From: Deinococcus aquaticus
Lineage (GTDB): Bacteria; Deinococcota; Deinococci; Deinococcales; Deinococcaceae
Assembly (NCBI RefSeq): GCF_028622095.1
Contig: NZ_CP115165.1
Location: 1,609,501 to 1,673,500 of the forward strand
DNA length: 64,000 nucleotides
Direction: 5' to 3'
The translations under genes were made by a program, and so were the position numbers. The notes under the pieces are model-generated. The model was not told the origin of the DNA. It did not search any database and was given only the letters and a program-made list of their open reading frames with translations. Positions 48,659 to 61,007 of the stretch are shown one piece after another. Every line of letters begins with the position of its first letter. The first letter of the stretch is position 1.

Positions 48659-48722
48659 CCCCATGAACCACCCTTCAGACCCCCATCACGCCCCCCACCC
48701 TCCCACACGCCACGCTGAACGC
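48659..48722 (+). promoter_or_regulatory. Segment before PfpI gene, duplicate of 48175-48238
   Basis: Ungapped counterpart of the upstream cupin segment, ending exactly at the start ATG. CACGCT six bases before the ATG could be a weak form of the TANNNT -10 element (CACCCT in the other copy). Confidence 0.55.
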
Positions 48723-49289
48723 ATGACCGACCAACCCCTGAAAGGCAAAACCATCGCCATCCTCGCCGCCGACGGAGTCGAACAGGTCGAACTCGTGAAA
48801 CCCCGCGAAGCACTCGAAGCTGCCGGGGCCACCACGCACCTCATCAGCCTCAAAGCCGGGCAGATCCAGAGCATGAAAGGCGACATGGAACCCCAGGACA
48901 AATACGACGTGGACCACACCGTCACGCAGGCCAACCCCAGCGACTACGACGGCCTCCTCCTGCCCGGCGGCACCGTCAACCCCGACAAGCTGCGCCTGGA
49001 CCCCTACGCCATGAAGTTCGTCCGCGCGTTCTACGACCACGGCGCACCCATCGCCGCCATCTGCCACGGCCCCTGGAGCCTCAGCGAAACCGGCATCAGC
49101 AACGGCCTGAAGATGACCAGCTGGCCCAGCCTGAAACACGAACTCACCCTCGGCGGCGCCGAATGGGTCGACCAGCAGGTCGTCGTGGACAAGGGCATCG
49201 TCACCAGCCGCAACCCGGACGACATCCCCGCCTTCAACGCCAAAATGATCGAAGAATTCCAGGAAGGCGACCACAGCAGCAAACGCTGA
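48723..49289 (+). CDS. DJ-1/PfpI family protein
   Basis: 188 residues. The nucleophile elbow A-I-C-H-G-P-W is visible, with the supporting Glu in G-V-E-Q-V-E-L and [12 protein letters not shown] at the C-terminal side, as in PfpI/YhbO-type stress proteins. Reported activities for relatives include deglycase/glyoxalase and peptidase; none can be assigned. ATG 48723 begins M-T-D-Q-P-L-K-G-K. The in-frame ATG 48663 would add a 20-residue His/Pro extension like that of the cupin gene. Confidence 0.92.
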   Translation: MTDQPLKGKTIAILAADGVEQVELVKPREALEAAGATTHLISLKAGQIQSMKGDMEPQDKYDVDHTVTQANPSDYDGLLLPGGTVNPDKLRLDPYAMKFVRAFYDHGAPIAAICHGPWSLSETGISNGLKMTSWPSLKHELTLGGAEWVDQQVVVDKGIVTSRNPDDIPAFNAKMIEEFQEGDHSSKR

Positions 49290-49318
49290 AGACGCAGACC
49301 AGACAGCACAGATGGGCA

Positions 49319-49351
49319 GGGGGCCGCACTCCACACCGGGACGCGGCCCCC
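49319..49351 (+). terminator. Hairpin terminator after PfpI gene
   Basis: GGGGGCCGC pairs with GCGGCCCCC across about 15 bases. Confidence 0.7.
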
Positions 49352-49388
49352 ACCCTGTTCCCCCGGTCCTGTCCGTACACTGCACCCC

Positions 49389-50144
49389 ATGACCCGACCC
49401 TGGCTCGTCACCGGCCTGACCGGCACCCTCGCCCCGCACGTCGCCCACGCCCTGCAAGCACAGGGGCACACCGTCACCGGCTGGGACCGCCACACCACCC
49501 CCGCTGACGACAGCGCCGCCGCCCACGCCTACCTGCAAGCCGTGAACCCGCAGGGCATCCTGCACCTCGCCCTGGGCAGCGAAGCCTGGGCGCACGCCCT
49601 CGCCACGCACGCCCACACGCACGACCTGCCGTTCGTGTTCACCAGCACCGCCATGGTCTTCCACCACCACCCAGACGGCCCACACCACCCCGGCGACCCC
49701 ACCACCGCACAGGACGACTACGGACAGCTGAAAGCCCGCACCGAACAGACCATCCGCACCGCGCGCCCCCGCGCCGTCATCGCCCGCATCGGCTGGCAGA
49801 TCCACCCCACCGCCACCGGCAACAACATGACCCAGCAACTCCAGGCACAACACGACCAGAACGGCCATATCCGCGCCAGCCGCCACTGGACACCCGCCAC
49901 CTCCTTCATGACCGACACCGCCCACGCCCTCGCAGCCCTCGCGCAGGACGGCACCAGCGGCACCGTCCACCTGGACAGCAACGCCCACAACGCCCTCACC
50001 TTCCCGGAACTCGTGCGCGGCCTCGCCCGGCACCTGAACCGCGACTGGGTGGTCGAGGAGACGGACGACTACACGCACGACCAGCGGCTCGTGGACGACA
50101 CCACCCGCCTGCCCGGCCTACGCGAACGCCTCGGGCTGGCGTAA
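49389..50144 (+). CDS. NAD(P)-dependent reductase, RmlD-like extended SDR
   Basis: 251 residues. The glycine motif reads V-T-G-L-T-G-T-L-A instead of the commoner G-x-x-G-x-x-G. A variable Ser/Thr (F-T-S-T-A-M-V-F) and the catalytic Y-G-Q-L-K (Y-x3-K) are present. Layout fits dTDP-4-dehydrorhamnose reductase-like proteins, but no sugar-nucleotide genes are nearby, so the substrate is open. TACACT seven bases before ATG 49389 predicts a leaderless mRNA. The next gene-rich DNA begins only after the AT-rich island. Confidence 0.85.
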   Translation: MTRPWLVTGLTGTLAPHVAHALQAQGHTVTGWDRHTTPADDSAAAHAYLQAVNPQGILHLALGSEAWAHALATHAHTHDLPFVFTSTAMVFHHHPDGPHHPGDPTTAQDDYGQLKARTEQTIRTARPRAVIARIGWQIHPTATGNNMTQQLQAQHDQNGHIRASRHWTPATSFMTDTAHALAALAQDGTSGTVHLDSNAHNALTFPELVRGLARHLNRDWVVEETDDYTHDQRLVDDTTRLPGLRERLGLA

Positions 50145-50169
50145 ACGTCACTTGAGATCAGCGGGCGGC

Positions 50170-50385
50170 TATTCCGGCTGAGTTGCGTGCTGCCCCACCC
50201 CCCAGCCCCCTACCCCAGAGGGGCAGGGGGAGCAGTCGCTGCGCTCGGCAAGAGGTTCTACTGCCACGCCGCACCTGCAATGGGCGGTGACGTGTCCGGC
50301 CTCGACGCCATCCTCCCGCCCCCACTGGAAGGCCCGCGCGCTTCGCGCACGACGGCTCGGGGGGAGAACGGCGACGACCATTCCC
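50170..50385 (+). repeat. Second dispersed repeat family, copy 2, at left edge of AT-rich island
   Basis: Shares CCCCACCCCCCAGCCCC and GCGCGCACGACGG-like blocks with 45899-46090. It ends about 65 bases before base composition drops sharply. Confidence 0.65.
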
Positions 50386-50454
50386 ACCCCCCGCCCCGTT
50401 CGACAGCCAGAGGCCAAAGCGGGAGCCGGGGCGCGAATCTTAAAACGTTTGTGC

Positions 50455-50768
50455 TTTTGACCTGAGCGAAGTTTAGTGTGGAATTAACGAAGTAAGGCAG
50501 TCCTAAAATATGACACTGAAACTCATGTGGCCTCAGCCGGGATATACTAAATTGGCTGGATTCTGCCCCTCTAGGGCATTTTCCCGAATTACAGTATCAG
50601 AAAAAAGACGTCTGATGGGTCTATTCTTCCAAATACTCGATATAATTCACTCGCTTCACTCGGTCATAAATATTGGATCTTCATGACAAATGCTCTAATA
50701 TGTGTTATCGGATACGATTTCGACTAGTCCATTTATGCATATTAGAAAGTCAGCTGCCATGGTTTGTT
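50455..50768. other. AT-rich gene-free stretch downstream of the HNH gene
   Basis: About 310 bases with stops in all frames and no recognisable gene. It may hold a non-coding RNA, remnants of the transferred DNA, or the 3' end of the island transcript. No reverse transcriptase gene is in the window, so a retron RNA is not supported. Confidence 0.4.
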
Positions 50769-51410
50769 TCAGATATTTGCGTTTTCCTTATCGTAATTTC
50801 TTAAAAAAACAATTAATGATTTTGGGTTATTCGACATTAGTAAACTCATTGATGCGTGGAAGAATTCTTTATCGTCAGTTTCCAATCCTGTCAGGAAGTC
50901 TAGAGCAATTCGATCAAGATTGCATACTTCTTTTGTCTTTTTCCCCTTTCCCTTCCTACCAACATAAAATCCGCCTATTATTTCAATATGATCCGAATAT
51001 CTATCTAGTCTGGGATGTACTATCTTATAATTAGATGAGCTCAGAGAATATTTATTTGAAGATGGTATTCTGTTGATTATTCGCTCTCCGCTTTTATTTC
51101 TGTTACACCATTTACAAGATAAAACTAGATTGGCCGAAGTGAATACATGCCTGTCATCCTCGTTAATTGAGACTATATGATCAATCTGCCAGTCTTCCCT
51201 GGTCAGCTCTAAAAGAGCTCTCTGGCAATAAAAACAGCAGGAGCGCTGTTTAATTAAGAGTTTTCCCTTAATTTTGGCGAGGATGGGCTGTATATCTTCA
51301 TGAGACCACATCTCCCTGGCAGAAAGCCCGAGCTTTACTACCTTAGCTATGGTAGTTTTGTCCTCATCTGCAAATAGTTCTTCTTTATCTACGAAATCAA
51401 TTCTTATCAT
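50769..51410 (-). CDS. HNH endonuclease, Septu PtuB-like
   Basis: 213 residues. The zinc/HNH core is visible: C-F-Y-C (59-62), I-D-H (76-78), A-N-L near residue 94 and C-K-W-C-N-R-N-K-S-G (99-108). This C-x2-C / DH / N / C-x2-C-N arrangement is that of the HNH partners of Septu (PtuB) and retron-associated systems. ATG 51410 lies 13 bases inside the end of the ATPase gene, giving M-I-R-I-D-F-V; an upstream in-frame ATG at 51437 is less likely. AT-rich codons mark it as acquired. Probably cuts nucleic acid under control of the ATPase (inference from the family). Confidence 0.85.
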   Translation of the reverse strand: MIRIDFVDKEELFADEDKTTIAKVVKLGLSAREMWSHEDIQPILAKIKGKLLIKQRSCCFYCQRALLELTREDWQIDHIVSINEDDRHVFTSANLVLSCKWCNRNKSGERIINRIPSSNKYSLSSSNYKIVHPRLDRYSDHIEIIGGFYVGRKGKGKKTKEVCNLDRIALDFLTGLETDDKEFFHASMSLLMSNNPKSLIVFLRNYDKENANI

Positions 51411-52638
51411 CGTAGATATTCCGCTTGAGAATTTCATGAATCAAGGTTTTACTATCATTTTCATCAATATGTCTATAAAATTCTCTAAGCATTTTTTTGT
51501 ATTGAGTAAACTCTGTACTATCATTCCTTTCGTATGCGTCTATAGCCTTAACTATAGTTGACTTTACTAGATAGCTATCGGGAGTAATTGTGTCGAAATA
51601 CTCCAAATAAATTTCCTCGATTGACGTTGGGTTATCGACGTCAACTGCATGTAAGTTGCTCTCCTGTCCTAAATTATATATTTCAGATAATTCTTTATCA
51701 ACGCAGGATATAATTATAGGTGAATGAGTGGCTATAAAAAAGCAGCAGTTTCTATGAAAAGCAGCAATTTTATATAATATTTCACAGTACTTTATCTGCC
51801 ACGCAGGATGCAGACTAATTTCAGGCTCATCTATGAGTACTACTGAGCCATCCGTAATTGTGCTGGCAAGAACCATAAGGCCAACGAAAAAACTTAGCTG
51901 ACCAGAACTCAAATTATCGGCGTCCTCCCATTCTCCCGCCTTATAATTTAATATCCTCCTCACTCTCAAAATCCCAAGTCGGCGTAATTCAAGCAACGCG
52001 TCAACCAGATTTGTTTGTGGAAATAGTCCTTGATTGACGAGTTCAACACCGATAAGGATACCACTATGCTTTAATTGGTTTTTATCTACTAATCTGATTT
52101 CACCTGGCTTAATATTTAATTCAAAGCTCTTCAACTCAATTAAATCTCTTGCTGTGCTTGATAGGCTATCCATACTTCTCAGTCGTGCAAATGTACTAAT
52201 ATTAGTGGATATAGTGACCACAAACTCAGGAGACATATTTGCGATTTGTGAAATTTCTGAGAAAAGAGACTCTTTGTTGTCACTTGACTTCGCAAATTCA
52301 ACTGCCGCTTGGAAAAGTAAGGAAAATTTAGCTGCTCCGGGAGAGAAGCCTATCTTTTCAATAGGAATTTCCCTTGATTTAAATGGTCGATCAGAAAATT
52401 TATTAAATGGAGCCATGGAGTACGCGATCAATTTCTCGGGCCTGCCCTCCATAACTATTTTTGGAGCACTGAATTTAGACCGCCGACCATTCATATAGCT
52501 GGACGTAATATAGGTTGCAATGTCAAGAAGACGCTGACTTTTGCCTGATCCGTTATCGCCAGTAAAAAAGATAAATTCATTCTGTCGTTCAGGCTTGTGC
52601 TTAAAGTGAAACTTACTATCAACAATTTCAATAATCAC
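51397..52638 (-). CDS. AAA/ABC-type ATPase, Septu PtuA-like
   Basis: 413 residues. Walker A G-D-N-G-S-G-K-S (27-34), an ABC-type signature L-S-S-G-Q (243-247), Walker [14 protein letters not shown] (266-278) and an H-motif A-T-H-S-P near residue 305. This is the OLD/RecF-like AAA ATPase plan found in PtuA. No TOPRIM domain follows, unlike OLD nucleases. It is followed by the HNH gene with a 14-base overlap, the ptuA-ptuB order. GTG 52638 is the apparent start, with an AT-rich promoter region (CATAAT-like -10) in the 54 bases before gcvP. Presumed anti-phage role. Confidence 0.85.
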   Translation of the reverse strand: MIIEIVDSKFHFKHKPERQNEFIFFTGDNGSGKSQRLLDIATYITSSYMNGRRSKFSAPKIVMEGRPEKLIAYSMAPFNKFSDRPFKSREIPIEKIGFSPGAAKFSLLFQAAVEFAKSSDNKESLFSEISQIANMSPEFVVTISTNISTFARLRSMDSLSSTARDLIELKSFELNIKPGEIRLVDKNQLKHSGILIGVELVNQGLFPQTNLVDALLELRRLGILRVRRILNYKAGEWEDADNLSSGQLSFFVGLMVLASTITDGSVVLIDEPEISLHPAWQIKYCEILYKIAAFHRNCCFFIATHSPIIISCVDKELSEIYNLGQESNLHAVDVDNPTSIEEIYLEYFDTITPDSYLVKSTIVKAIDAYERNDSTEFTQYKKMLREFYRHIDENDSKTLIHEILKRNIYDDKN

Positions 52639-52692
52639 GGGTTAGCCTGAATTATGCATGCCACACGCCAGTGATAACCAGATTCTATGCAT

Positions 52693-55572
<2,880 letters not shown>

Positions 55573-55611
55573 GGAGTACTCCTGGGGGTGGGGCGTTGAG
55601 GCTGGGTTCGC

Positions 55612-55730
55612 GTCCCCTCACCCCGGCCCTCTCCCGCAGGGGGAGAGGGAGAAAAAGAATGCCAAACTCCCCTCTCCCCTCGCGGGAGAGGGGTCGGGGG
55701 TGAGGGGGAAATTCAGCGACTCACTCGCCC
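55612..55730. repeat. Hairpin repeat between gcvH and gcvP
   Basis: CCCTCACCCCGGCCCTCTCCC appears near the left edge and its complement-like GGGAGAGGGGTCGGGGGTGAGG at the right. Inside are CTCTCCC / GGGAGAG and CCCCTCTCCC / GGGAGAGGGG stems. The same style of repeat is widespread in intergenic regions of many bacteria. It lies within the 173-base spacer of an operon, so it may attenuate gcvP expression. Confidence 0.7.
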
Positions 55731-55745
55731 ATTCCCCTCACGCCT

Positions 55746-56108
55746 TCAGTTGTTCGCGGCTTCGTACTCGGCGGCGTCCATCAGGTCGCCTTCGCCGGTC
55801 ACGTCGAGTTTGAACAGCCAGCCGCCCTCGTAGGGGCCGCTGTTCACGAGTTCGGGCGTGCCGGTCAGTTCGTCGTTCACGGCCACGATGGTGCCGCTGG
55901 CGGGCGCGTAGATGTCGCTGGCGGTCTTGACGCTCTCGACGACGGCGACGGTCTCGCCGGCGGTCACGACGCGGCCCACTTCGGGCAGTTCGACGTACAC
56001 CACGTCGCCCAGCTGGTCCTGCGCGAAGTGGGTGATGCCGACGGTGCCGTCAGAGGCGAGCCATTCGTGCGAGGCGGCGTACTTCAGTTCGGTGGGGGTG
56101 TTCGTCAT
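55746..56108 (-). CDS. gcvH: Glycine cleavage system H protein
   Basis: 120 residues. The lipoyl-lysine site is [28 protein letters not shown] and G-W-L-F-K-L complete the family pattern. It shuttles the aminomethyl arm between GcvP and GcvT. ATG 56108 with GGAGA upstream was chosen; the longer open frame to 56366 is the antisense/shadow of gcvT. The gap to gcvT is 82 bases. Confidence 0.97.
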   Translation of the reverse strand: MTNTPTELKYAASHEWLASDGTVGITHFAQDQLGDVVYVELPEVGRVVTAGETVAVVESVKTASDIYAPASGTIVAVNDELTGTPELVNSGPYEGGWLFKLDVTGEGDLMDAAEYEAANN

Positions 56109-56190
56109 GGTCGTATTCTCCGGGTTTCGGGGGTGGGGGGTGTGTGCGGGGGGCCGCAGTGCGCGGGAGGCGGGGTGTGCCGCGTCCGGC

Positions 56191-57261
56191 TTAGCGTTTG
56201 TAGAACGGCAGTGGCACGCGGGTGGCGGGGTGATCCTTACCGCGCACCTCGACCTCGAACGATTCGAGGGTGGCGTGCGCGGCGTCGACCAGTGCCATGG
56301 CGATGGGGTGCCCGAAGGTGGGGCTGCTGCTGCCGCTCGTGACGTGCCCGACGACCACGCCGCCAACCTTGACGGGGTAGCCCTCGCGGACCGGCACGCG
56401 CTCCAGCTTCAGGCCGATCAGGGTCTGCGTAGGGATTGCGCGGATGTGTTCGTGGCCGACGTGAGTCTTGTCTTTCACGACCCAGCTGTAGGTGCTGCTC
56501 AGCGGGTGGATGGTGTCGCTGAACTCATGCCCGTACAGCGGGAAGCCCGCCTCCAGGCGCAGGGTGTCGCGCGCGCCCAGCCCGGCGGGCGTGAAGCCCA
56601 CGGCCAGGAGTTTGTCCCAGATGGTTTCGGCCTCGCTGGCGTCCGTGAACACCTCGAAGCCGTCCTCGCCGGTGTACCCGGTGCGGGCCAGCCACACGTC
56701 GAAGCCGAACAGTTTGGCGGGGAAGAAGGCGTTCTTCTTTCTGGCACTCAGGTCGGTGTCGGTGTGGGGTTGCAGCAGCGCCTCGGTCTGCGGGCCCTGC
56801 GCGGCCAGCAGGCCCCAGCGGTCGCTCTCGTCGGTCAGGGTCACGTCGAAGCCCTCGGCGTGCGCGTTCAGGTGCGTCCAGTCCTTGGCGATGTTGCTGG
56901 CATTCACGACCGTCAGGTACTCGCCTTCGGCGACCATGTAGATGTAGATGTCGTCTACCAGACCACCGGAGACGCCCGGCAGCCAGTTGTACTGCGCGCG
57001 GCCGGGCTTCAGTTTGCTCACGTCGTTGGTCGTCACGTTCTGCAGGAACGCCAGCGCACCCGCGCCCTGCACGCGGAATTCGCCCATGTGGGACACGTCG
57101 AACACGCCAGCCTTCGTGCGCACGGCGTCGTGTTCGGCTTTCACGCCCGCGTACTGCACGGGCATGTCCCACCCGCCGAAGGGCACCATGCGGGCCCCGG
57201 CGCGCAGGTGCGCGGCATGTAACGGCGTCCGCTTCAGCGGCTCGGTGGGGGACTGGTTCAC
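56191..57261 (-). CDS. gcvT: Glycine cleavage system T protein (aminomethyltransferase)
   Basis: 356 residues. Folate-dependent T-protein that releases ammonia from GcvH and forms methylene-tetrahydrofolate. Visible signatures are [33 protein letters not shown] and [11 protein letters not shown]. Start GTG 57261, with TACAGT seven bases upstream on the minus strand, suggests a leaderless transcript. First gene of the gcvT-H-P operon. Confidence 0.97.
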   Translation of the reverse strand: MNQSPTEPLKRTPLHAAHLRAGARMVPFGGWDMPVQYAGVKAEHDAVRTKAGVFDVSHMGEFRVQGAGALAFLQNVTTNDVSKLKPGRAQYNWLPGVSGGLVDDIYIYMVAEGEYLTVVNASNIAKDWTHLNAHAEGFDVTLTDESDRWGLLAAQGPQTEALLQPHTDTDLSARKKNAFFPAKLFGFDVWLARTGYTGEDGFEVFTDASEAETIWDKLLAVGFTPAGLGARDTLRLEAGFPLYGHEFSDTIHPLSSTYSWVVKDKTHVGHEHIRAIPTQTLIGLKLERVPVREGYPVKVGGVVVGHVTSGSSSPTFGHPIAMALVDAAHATLESFEVEVRGKDHPATRVPLPFYKR

Positions 57262-57285
57262 ACCTGAAACTGTAGCCGAGCAGCC

Positions 57286-57318
57286 CCCAGTGCGTCCAAG
57301 CGGGCTGGACGCACTGGG
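57286..57318 (-). promoter_or_regulatory. 12 bp perfect palindrome at the gcvT promoter
   Basis: CCCAGTGCGTCC (57286-57297) and GGACGCACTGGG (57307-57318) are exact inverted repeats with a nine-base spacer. The left arm falls where the -35 of the gcvT promoter should be (the -10 is at 57269-57274). No gene is read into it from either side, so a terminator role is unlikely. A regulator site is the best reading. Confidence 0.6.
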
Positions 57319-57399
57319 AGGCTTCTGGATGGCACGCGGAACCCGTCACGGTCGTCTGGAACGCACTTGCGGCCCTGAGCAGCGCGTACCCTGGGAGGC

Positions 57400-57954
57400 G
57401 TGTCTCCCTCATTCCTGCTGGCTGCTCTGCCGCCCCCTGACCTGACCGGGCGGGTCCGTGCCTTCCGCGCCAGTCACGCTTTGCGGGACGCGGCCGACAC
57501 GCCGCACGTGACCGTCAAGGCCCGCAGCGGACTGACCGGGGACCTGCACTGGGTCCCGGCAGCGCGGGCGGTTATGGCAGCCACTGCGCCCCTGACCCTG
57601 ACTGTGGGCGGCCCGGCCGTCTTCGGGAACGGCAGTGCCCTGTTCCTGCGGGTGGAGAGTGCGGACCTCGTGCGCCTGCACGTGGCGCTGCTGGACGCCC
57701 TGCGGCCCGCCCGGCGATTCGGGTACGAGGGACCGCACCTGACGCCACACCTGTCCGTGGCGCTGGCCCGGCGCGGCCTGGACCTGCCCGCCCTGCTGCC
57801 CGCCGCGCAGGCGGCCTTCGCGGACCTGACGGACCACCCATTGACCTTCACCGCGCAGGCCGTCACGCTGATGCGCAAACCCGGTCCCGGCGCCCCGTAC
57901 CAGCCCGCCGGGGACTGGCTGCTCGGTACAGACGGGCCGCCGGGTCTGGACTGA
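57400..57954 (+). CDS. 2'-5' RNA ligase / cyclic phosphodiesterase family protein
   Basis: 184 residues, 2H phosphoesterase fold. The two catalytic motifs are P-H-V-T-V-K near residue 36 and P-H-L-S-V-A-L near residue 114 (H-x-T/S). Such proteins act on RNA 2',3'-cyclic phosphate ends; LigT/ThpR is the closest type. GTG 57400 lies seven bases after TACCCT, and GGGAGG in between could act as ribosome site. Divergent from gcvT. Confidence 0.88.
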   Translation: MSPSFLLAALPPPDLTGRVRAFRASHALRDAADTPHVTVKARSGLTGDLHWVPAARAVMAATAPLTLTVGGPAVFGNGSALFLRVESADLVRLHVALLDALRPARRFGYEGPHLTPHLSVALARRGLDLPALLPAAQAAFADLTDHPLTFTAQAVTLMRKPGPGAPYQPAGDWLLGTDGPPGLD

Positions 57955-58001
57955 ACGCCCGCGTACCGTCCATGCCCGCCACCTGCGGTTCACTGATGGG
58001 C

Positions 58002-58628
58002 ATGAACACCCTGATCATCGGAGCGACCGGCGGGATCGGCGCAGCCACGGCCCGCGCCCTGGCCGCGCAGGGCGACACCCTGACCCTCAGCGGGCGGAAC
58101 GAGGCGACCCTCGGCGCCCTGGCTGCCGAACTGGGCGCGGCCCACCACGTCGCCGACGTGGGGTACGAGAGTCACGTCCGCGCGCTGCTGGACGGCCTCG
58201 AACCGCTGGATACGCTGATCTACGCGGCGGGCGCGGCCCTCCCGGAACCCCTGAAAGACGCCGATCCCGGCCACGTGCGGGCCGTGTGGAACGCCAATTA
58301 CTTCGGGGCGCTGTGGGTCCTCAAGCACGGTCTGGGCCGCCTGAATCCCGGTGCGCGCGTGTACCTGATCGGCGCGAAACCCGAACTGGTCACCGCGCGC
58401 GGTTTCAGCCAGTACGCGGCCAGCAAGGCCGCCCTGGCCCGCGCCGCCGAGATCGCCCGCCTCGAAACGCGCGGCACCGACATTACCCTGGTCCTGCCAC
58501 CCGCCGTGGACACGGCGCTGTGGGCGCAGGTGGGTCGCGTGCCGCGCGGCGCCGTGACGCCCGATGTGGTCGCCCAGGCCATCGCCGCCGACCGCGCCGG
58601 CCCCGCGCAGACCGAACTGATCCTCTGA
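58002..58628 (+). CDS. Short-chain dehydrogenase/reductase
   Basis: 208 residues. Rossmann motif G-A-T-G-G-I-G (residues about 8-14), Y-A-A-G-A-A as the N-A-G-like segment, and catalytic Y-A-A-S-K. Short for the family, ending soon after helix G; resembles CsgA/YciK-like SDRs. Substrate unknown. ATG 58002 lies seven bases after TTCACT, an imperfect -10. The stop codon TGA forms the first bases of repeat copy E. Confidence 0.9.
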   Translation: MNTLIIGATGGIGAATARALAAQGDTLTLSGRNEATLGALAAELGAAHHVADVGYESHVRALLDGLEPLDTLIYAAGAALPEPLKDADPGHVRAVWNANYFGALWVLKHGLGRLNPGARVYLIGAKPELVTARGFSQYAASKAALARAAEIARLETRGTDITLVLPPAVDTALWAQVGRVPRGAVTPDVVAQAIAADRAGPAQTELIL

Positions 58629-58705
58629 TACGGACTCTGGTTGAATGGTGGGCAGAAACCGTTCCATCCGGGCGGATGCGAGTGGGAGCAGGGCGGAATC
58701 CGTAT
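58628..58705 (-). repeat. Dispersed repeat, short copy E with internal deletion
   Basis: 78 bases: keeps both ends (ATACGGACTC and GGAATCCGTAT), the TTGAATGG / CCATCC stem and the GAGTGGGAGCA block, but lacks the TTGCCAACTCC / GTTTCGTT half. Its first A is the last base of the preceding stop codon. Confidence 0.85.
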
Positions 58706-58827
58706 GAGGACGAGAAGATAGAAGTTGTCGGGGATGGGGGTGGAGGTCAGGCTGTGCCCCTGCCCCTGCCCCCTGTTCCTGGTGCAGTCACGGCCGCGCC
58801 TAACGCGCGTTTGGATACCATGCAGGC

Positions 58828-60390
<1,563 letters not shown>

Positions 60391-60397
60391 GGAAGGT

Positions 60398-60455
60398 GTG
60401 GGCTGTGGTGAGTGGGTGGGACGCTGGCCCCGACCCGCTCACCACTTCCTACTCT
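60398..60455. repeat. Imperfect hairpin spacer after carboxylase gene
   Basis: GTGGTGAGTGGG pairs with CCCGCTCACCAC (one wobble) across GACGCTGGCCCCGA. The loop sequence resembles the one at about 62734-62755 (GACGCCCGCCCCGAT), so these spacers belong to one family. May act as terminator. Confidence 0.6.
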
Positions 60456-60496
60456 CGGTCACCGTCGTGCGGGGCGCTCGCGCCTAGACTGCCCGC

Positions 60497-60949
60497 ATGA
60501 CTGACAAGCCGTTCGTGAAACCGTCGGATGCCGAGCTGCGCGAGCGGCTCTCGCCCGTGCAGTACAGCGTGACCCAGCACGAGGGCACCGAGCGGGCCTT
60601 TACCGGCGAGTACTGGGATCACACCGGGGAAGGCATCTACGTGGACGTGGTGAGCGGCGAGCCGCTGTTCTCCAGCCTCGACAAGTACGACGCCGGGTGC
60701 GGGTGGCCCAGCTTCACGCAGCCCATTCCCAGCGTGACCCTGACCGAGAACACGGATTACAGGATCGGGTACGCCCGCACCGAGGTCCGTTCGGTCGCGG
60801 CGGACTCGCACCTGGGGCACGTGTTCCCGGACGGCCCGCAGGACCGGGGCGGGCTGCGCTACTGCATCAACTCGGCCGCCATGCGCTTCGTGCCGCTCGC
60901 GGAGCTGGAAGCGCAGGGGTACGGCGAGTACCGGCAACTGTTCGGGTAA
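60497..60949 (+). CDS. msrB: Peptide-methionine (R)-S-oxide reductase
   Basis: 150 residues. It repairs oxidised methionine, relevant to the oxidative-stress tolerance of this genus. The catalytic Cys is in [16 protein letters not shown] and [10 protein letters not shown] are visible. The two C-x2-C zinc pairs of many MsrB proteins are absent; one extra Cys (G-C-G-W-P) may resolve the sulfenic acid. TAGACT six bases before ATG 60497 suggests a leaderless mRNA. Confidence 0.95.
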   Translation: MTDKPFVKPSDAELRERLSPVQYSVTQHEGTERAFTGEYWDHTGEGIYVDVVSGEPLFSSLDKYDAGCGWPSFTQPIPSVTLTENTDYRIGYARTEVRSVAADSHLGHVFPDGPQDRGGLRYCINSAAMRFVPLAELEAQGYGEYRQLFG

Positions 60950-60960
60950 GGCTCATACGA

Positions 60961-60995
60961 GAGGAGGGGGAGGCTGCGACAGGCCTCCCCCTCCT
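60961..60995. terminator. Bidirectional hairpin terminator (msrB / CAP lipoprotein)
   Basis: GAGGAGGGGGAGGC pairs with GCCTCCCCCTCC across a short loop; lies between convergent genes. Confidence 0.85.
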
Positions 60996-61007
60996 GCGCT
61001 GCGTGCT

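Larger units (their letters stand above)
50450..52692. other. AT-rich acquired island
   Basis: From about 50440 the GC content falls abruptly from the high value of all flanking genes to visibly AT-rich sequence, and recovers at 52693 inside the last gcvP codons. Codon use of the two genes inside (Ile ATA, Arg AGA, Leu TTA) is unlike the neighbours. No integrase or tRNA is present. No clear flanking direct repeats were found. Confidence 0.85.

Noticed and set aside
50702..51034. 110-residue plus-strand frame in the AT-rich island
   Set aside because: Lies antisense to the HNH gene, which has clear zinc and HNH motifs; no motif of its own.
50450..52692. Retron (PtuAB-associated) instead of Septu
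   Set aside because: No reverse transcriptase frame in the window; only the ATPase and HNH genes are present.
57262..57399. Glycine riboswitch upstream of gcvT
   Set aside because: The TACAGT element seven bases before GTG implies no leader, and the tandem aptamer core was not recognised; only a simple palindrome is present.
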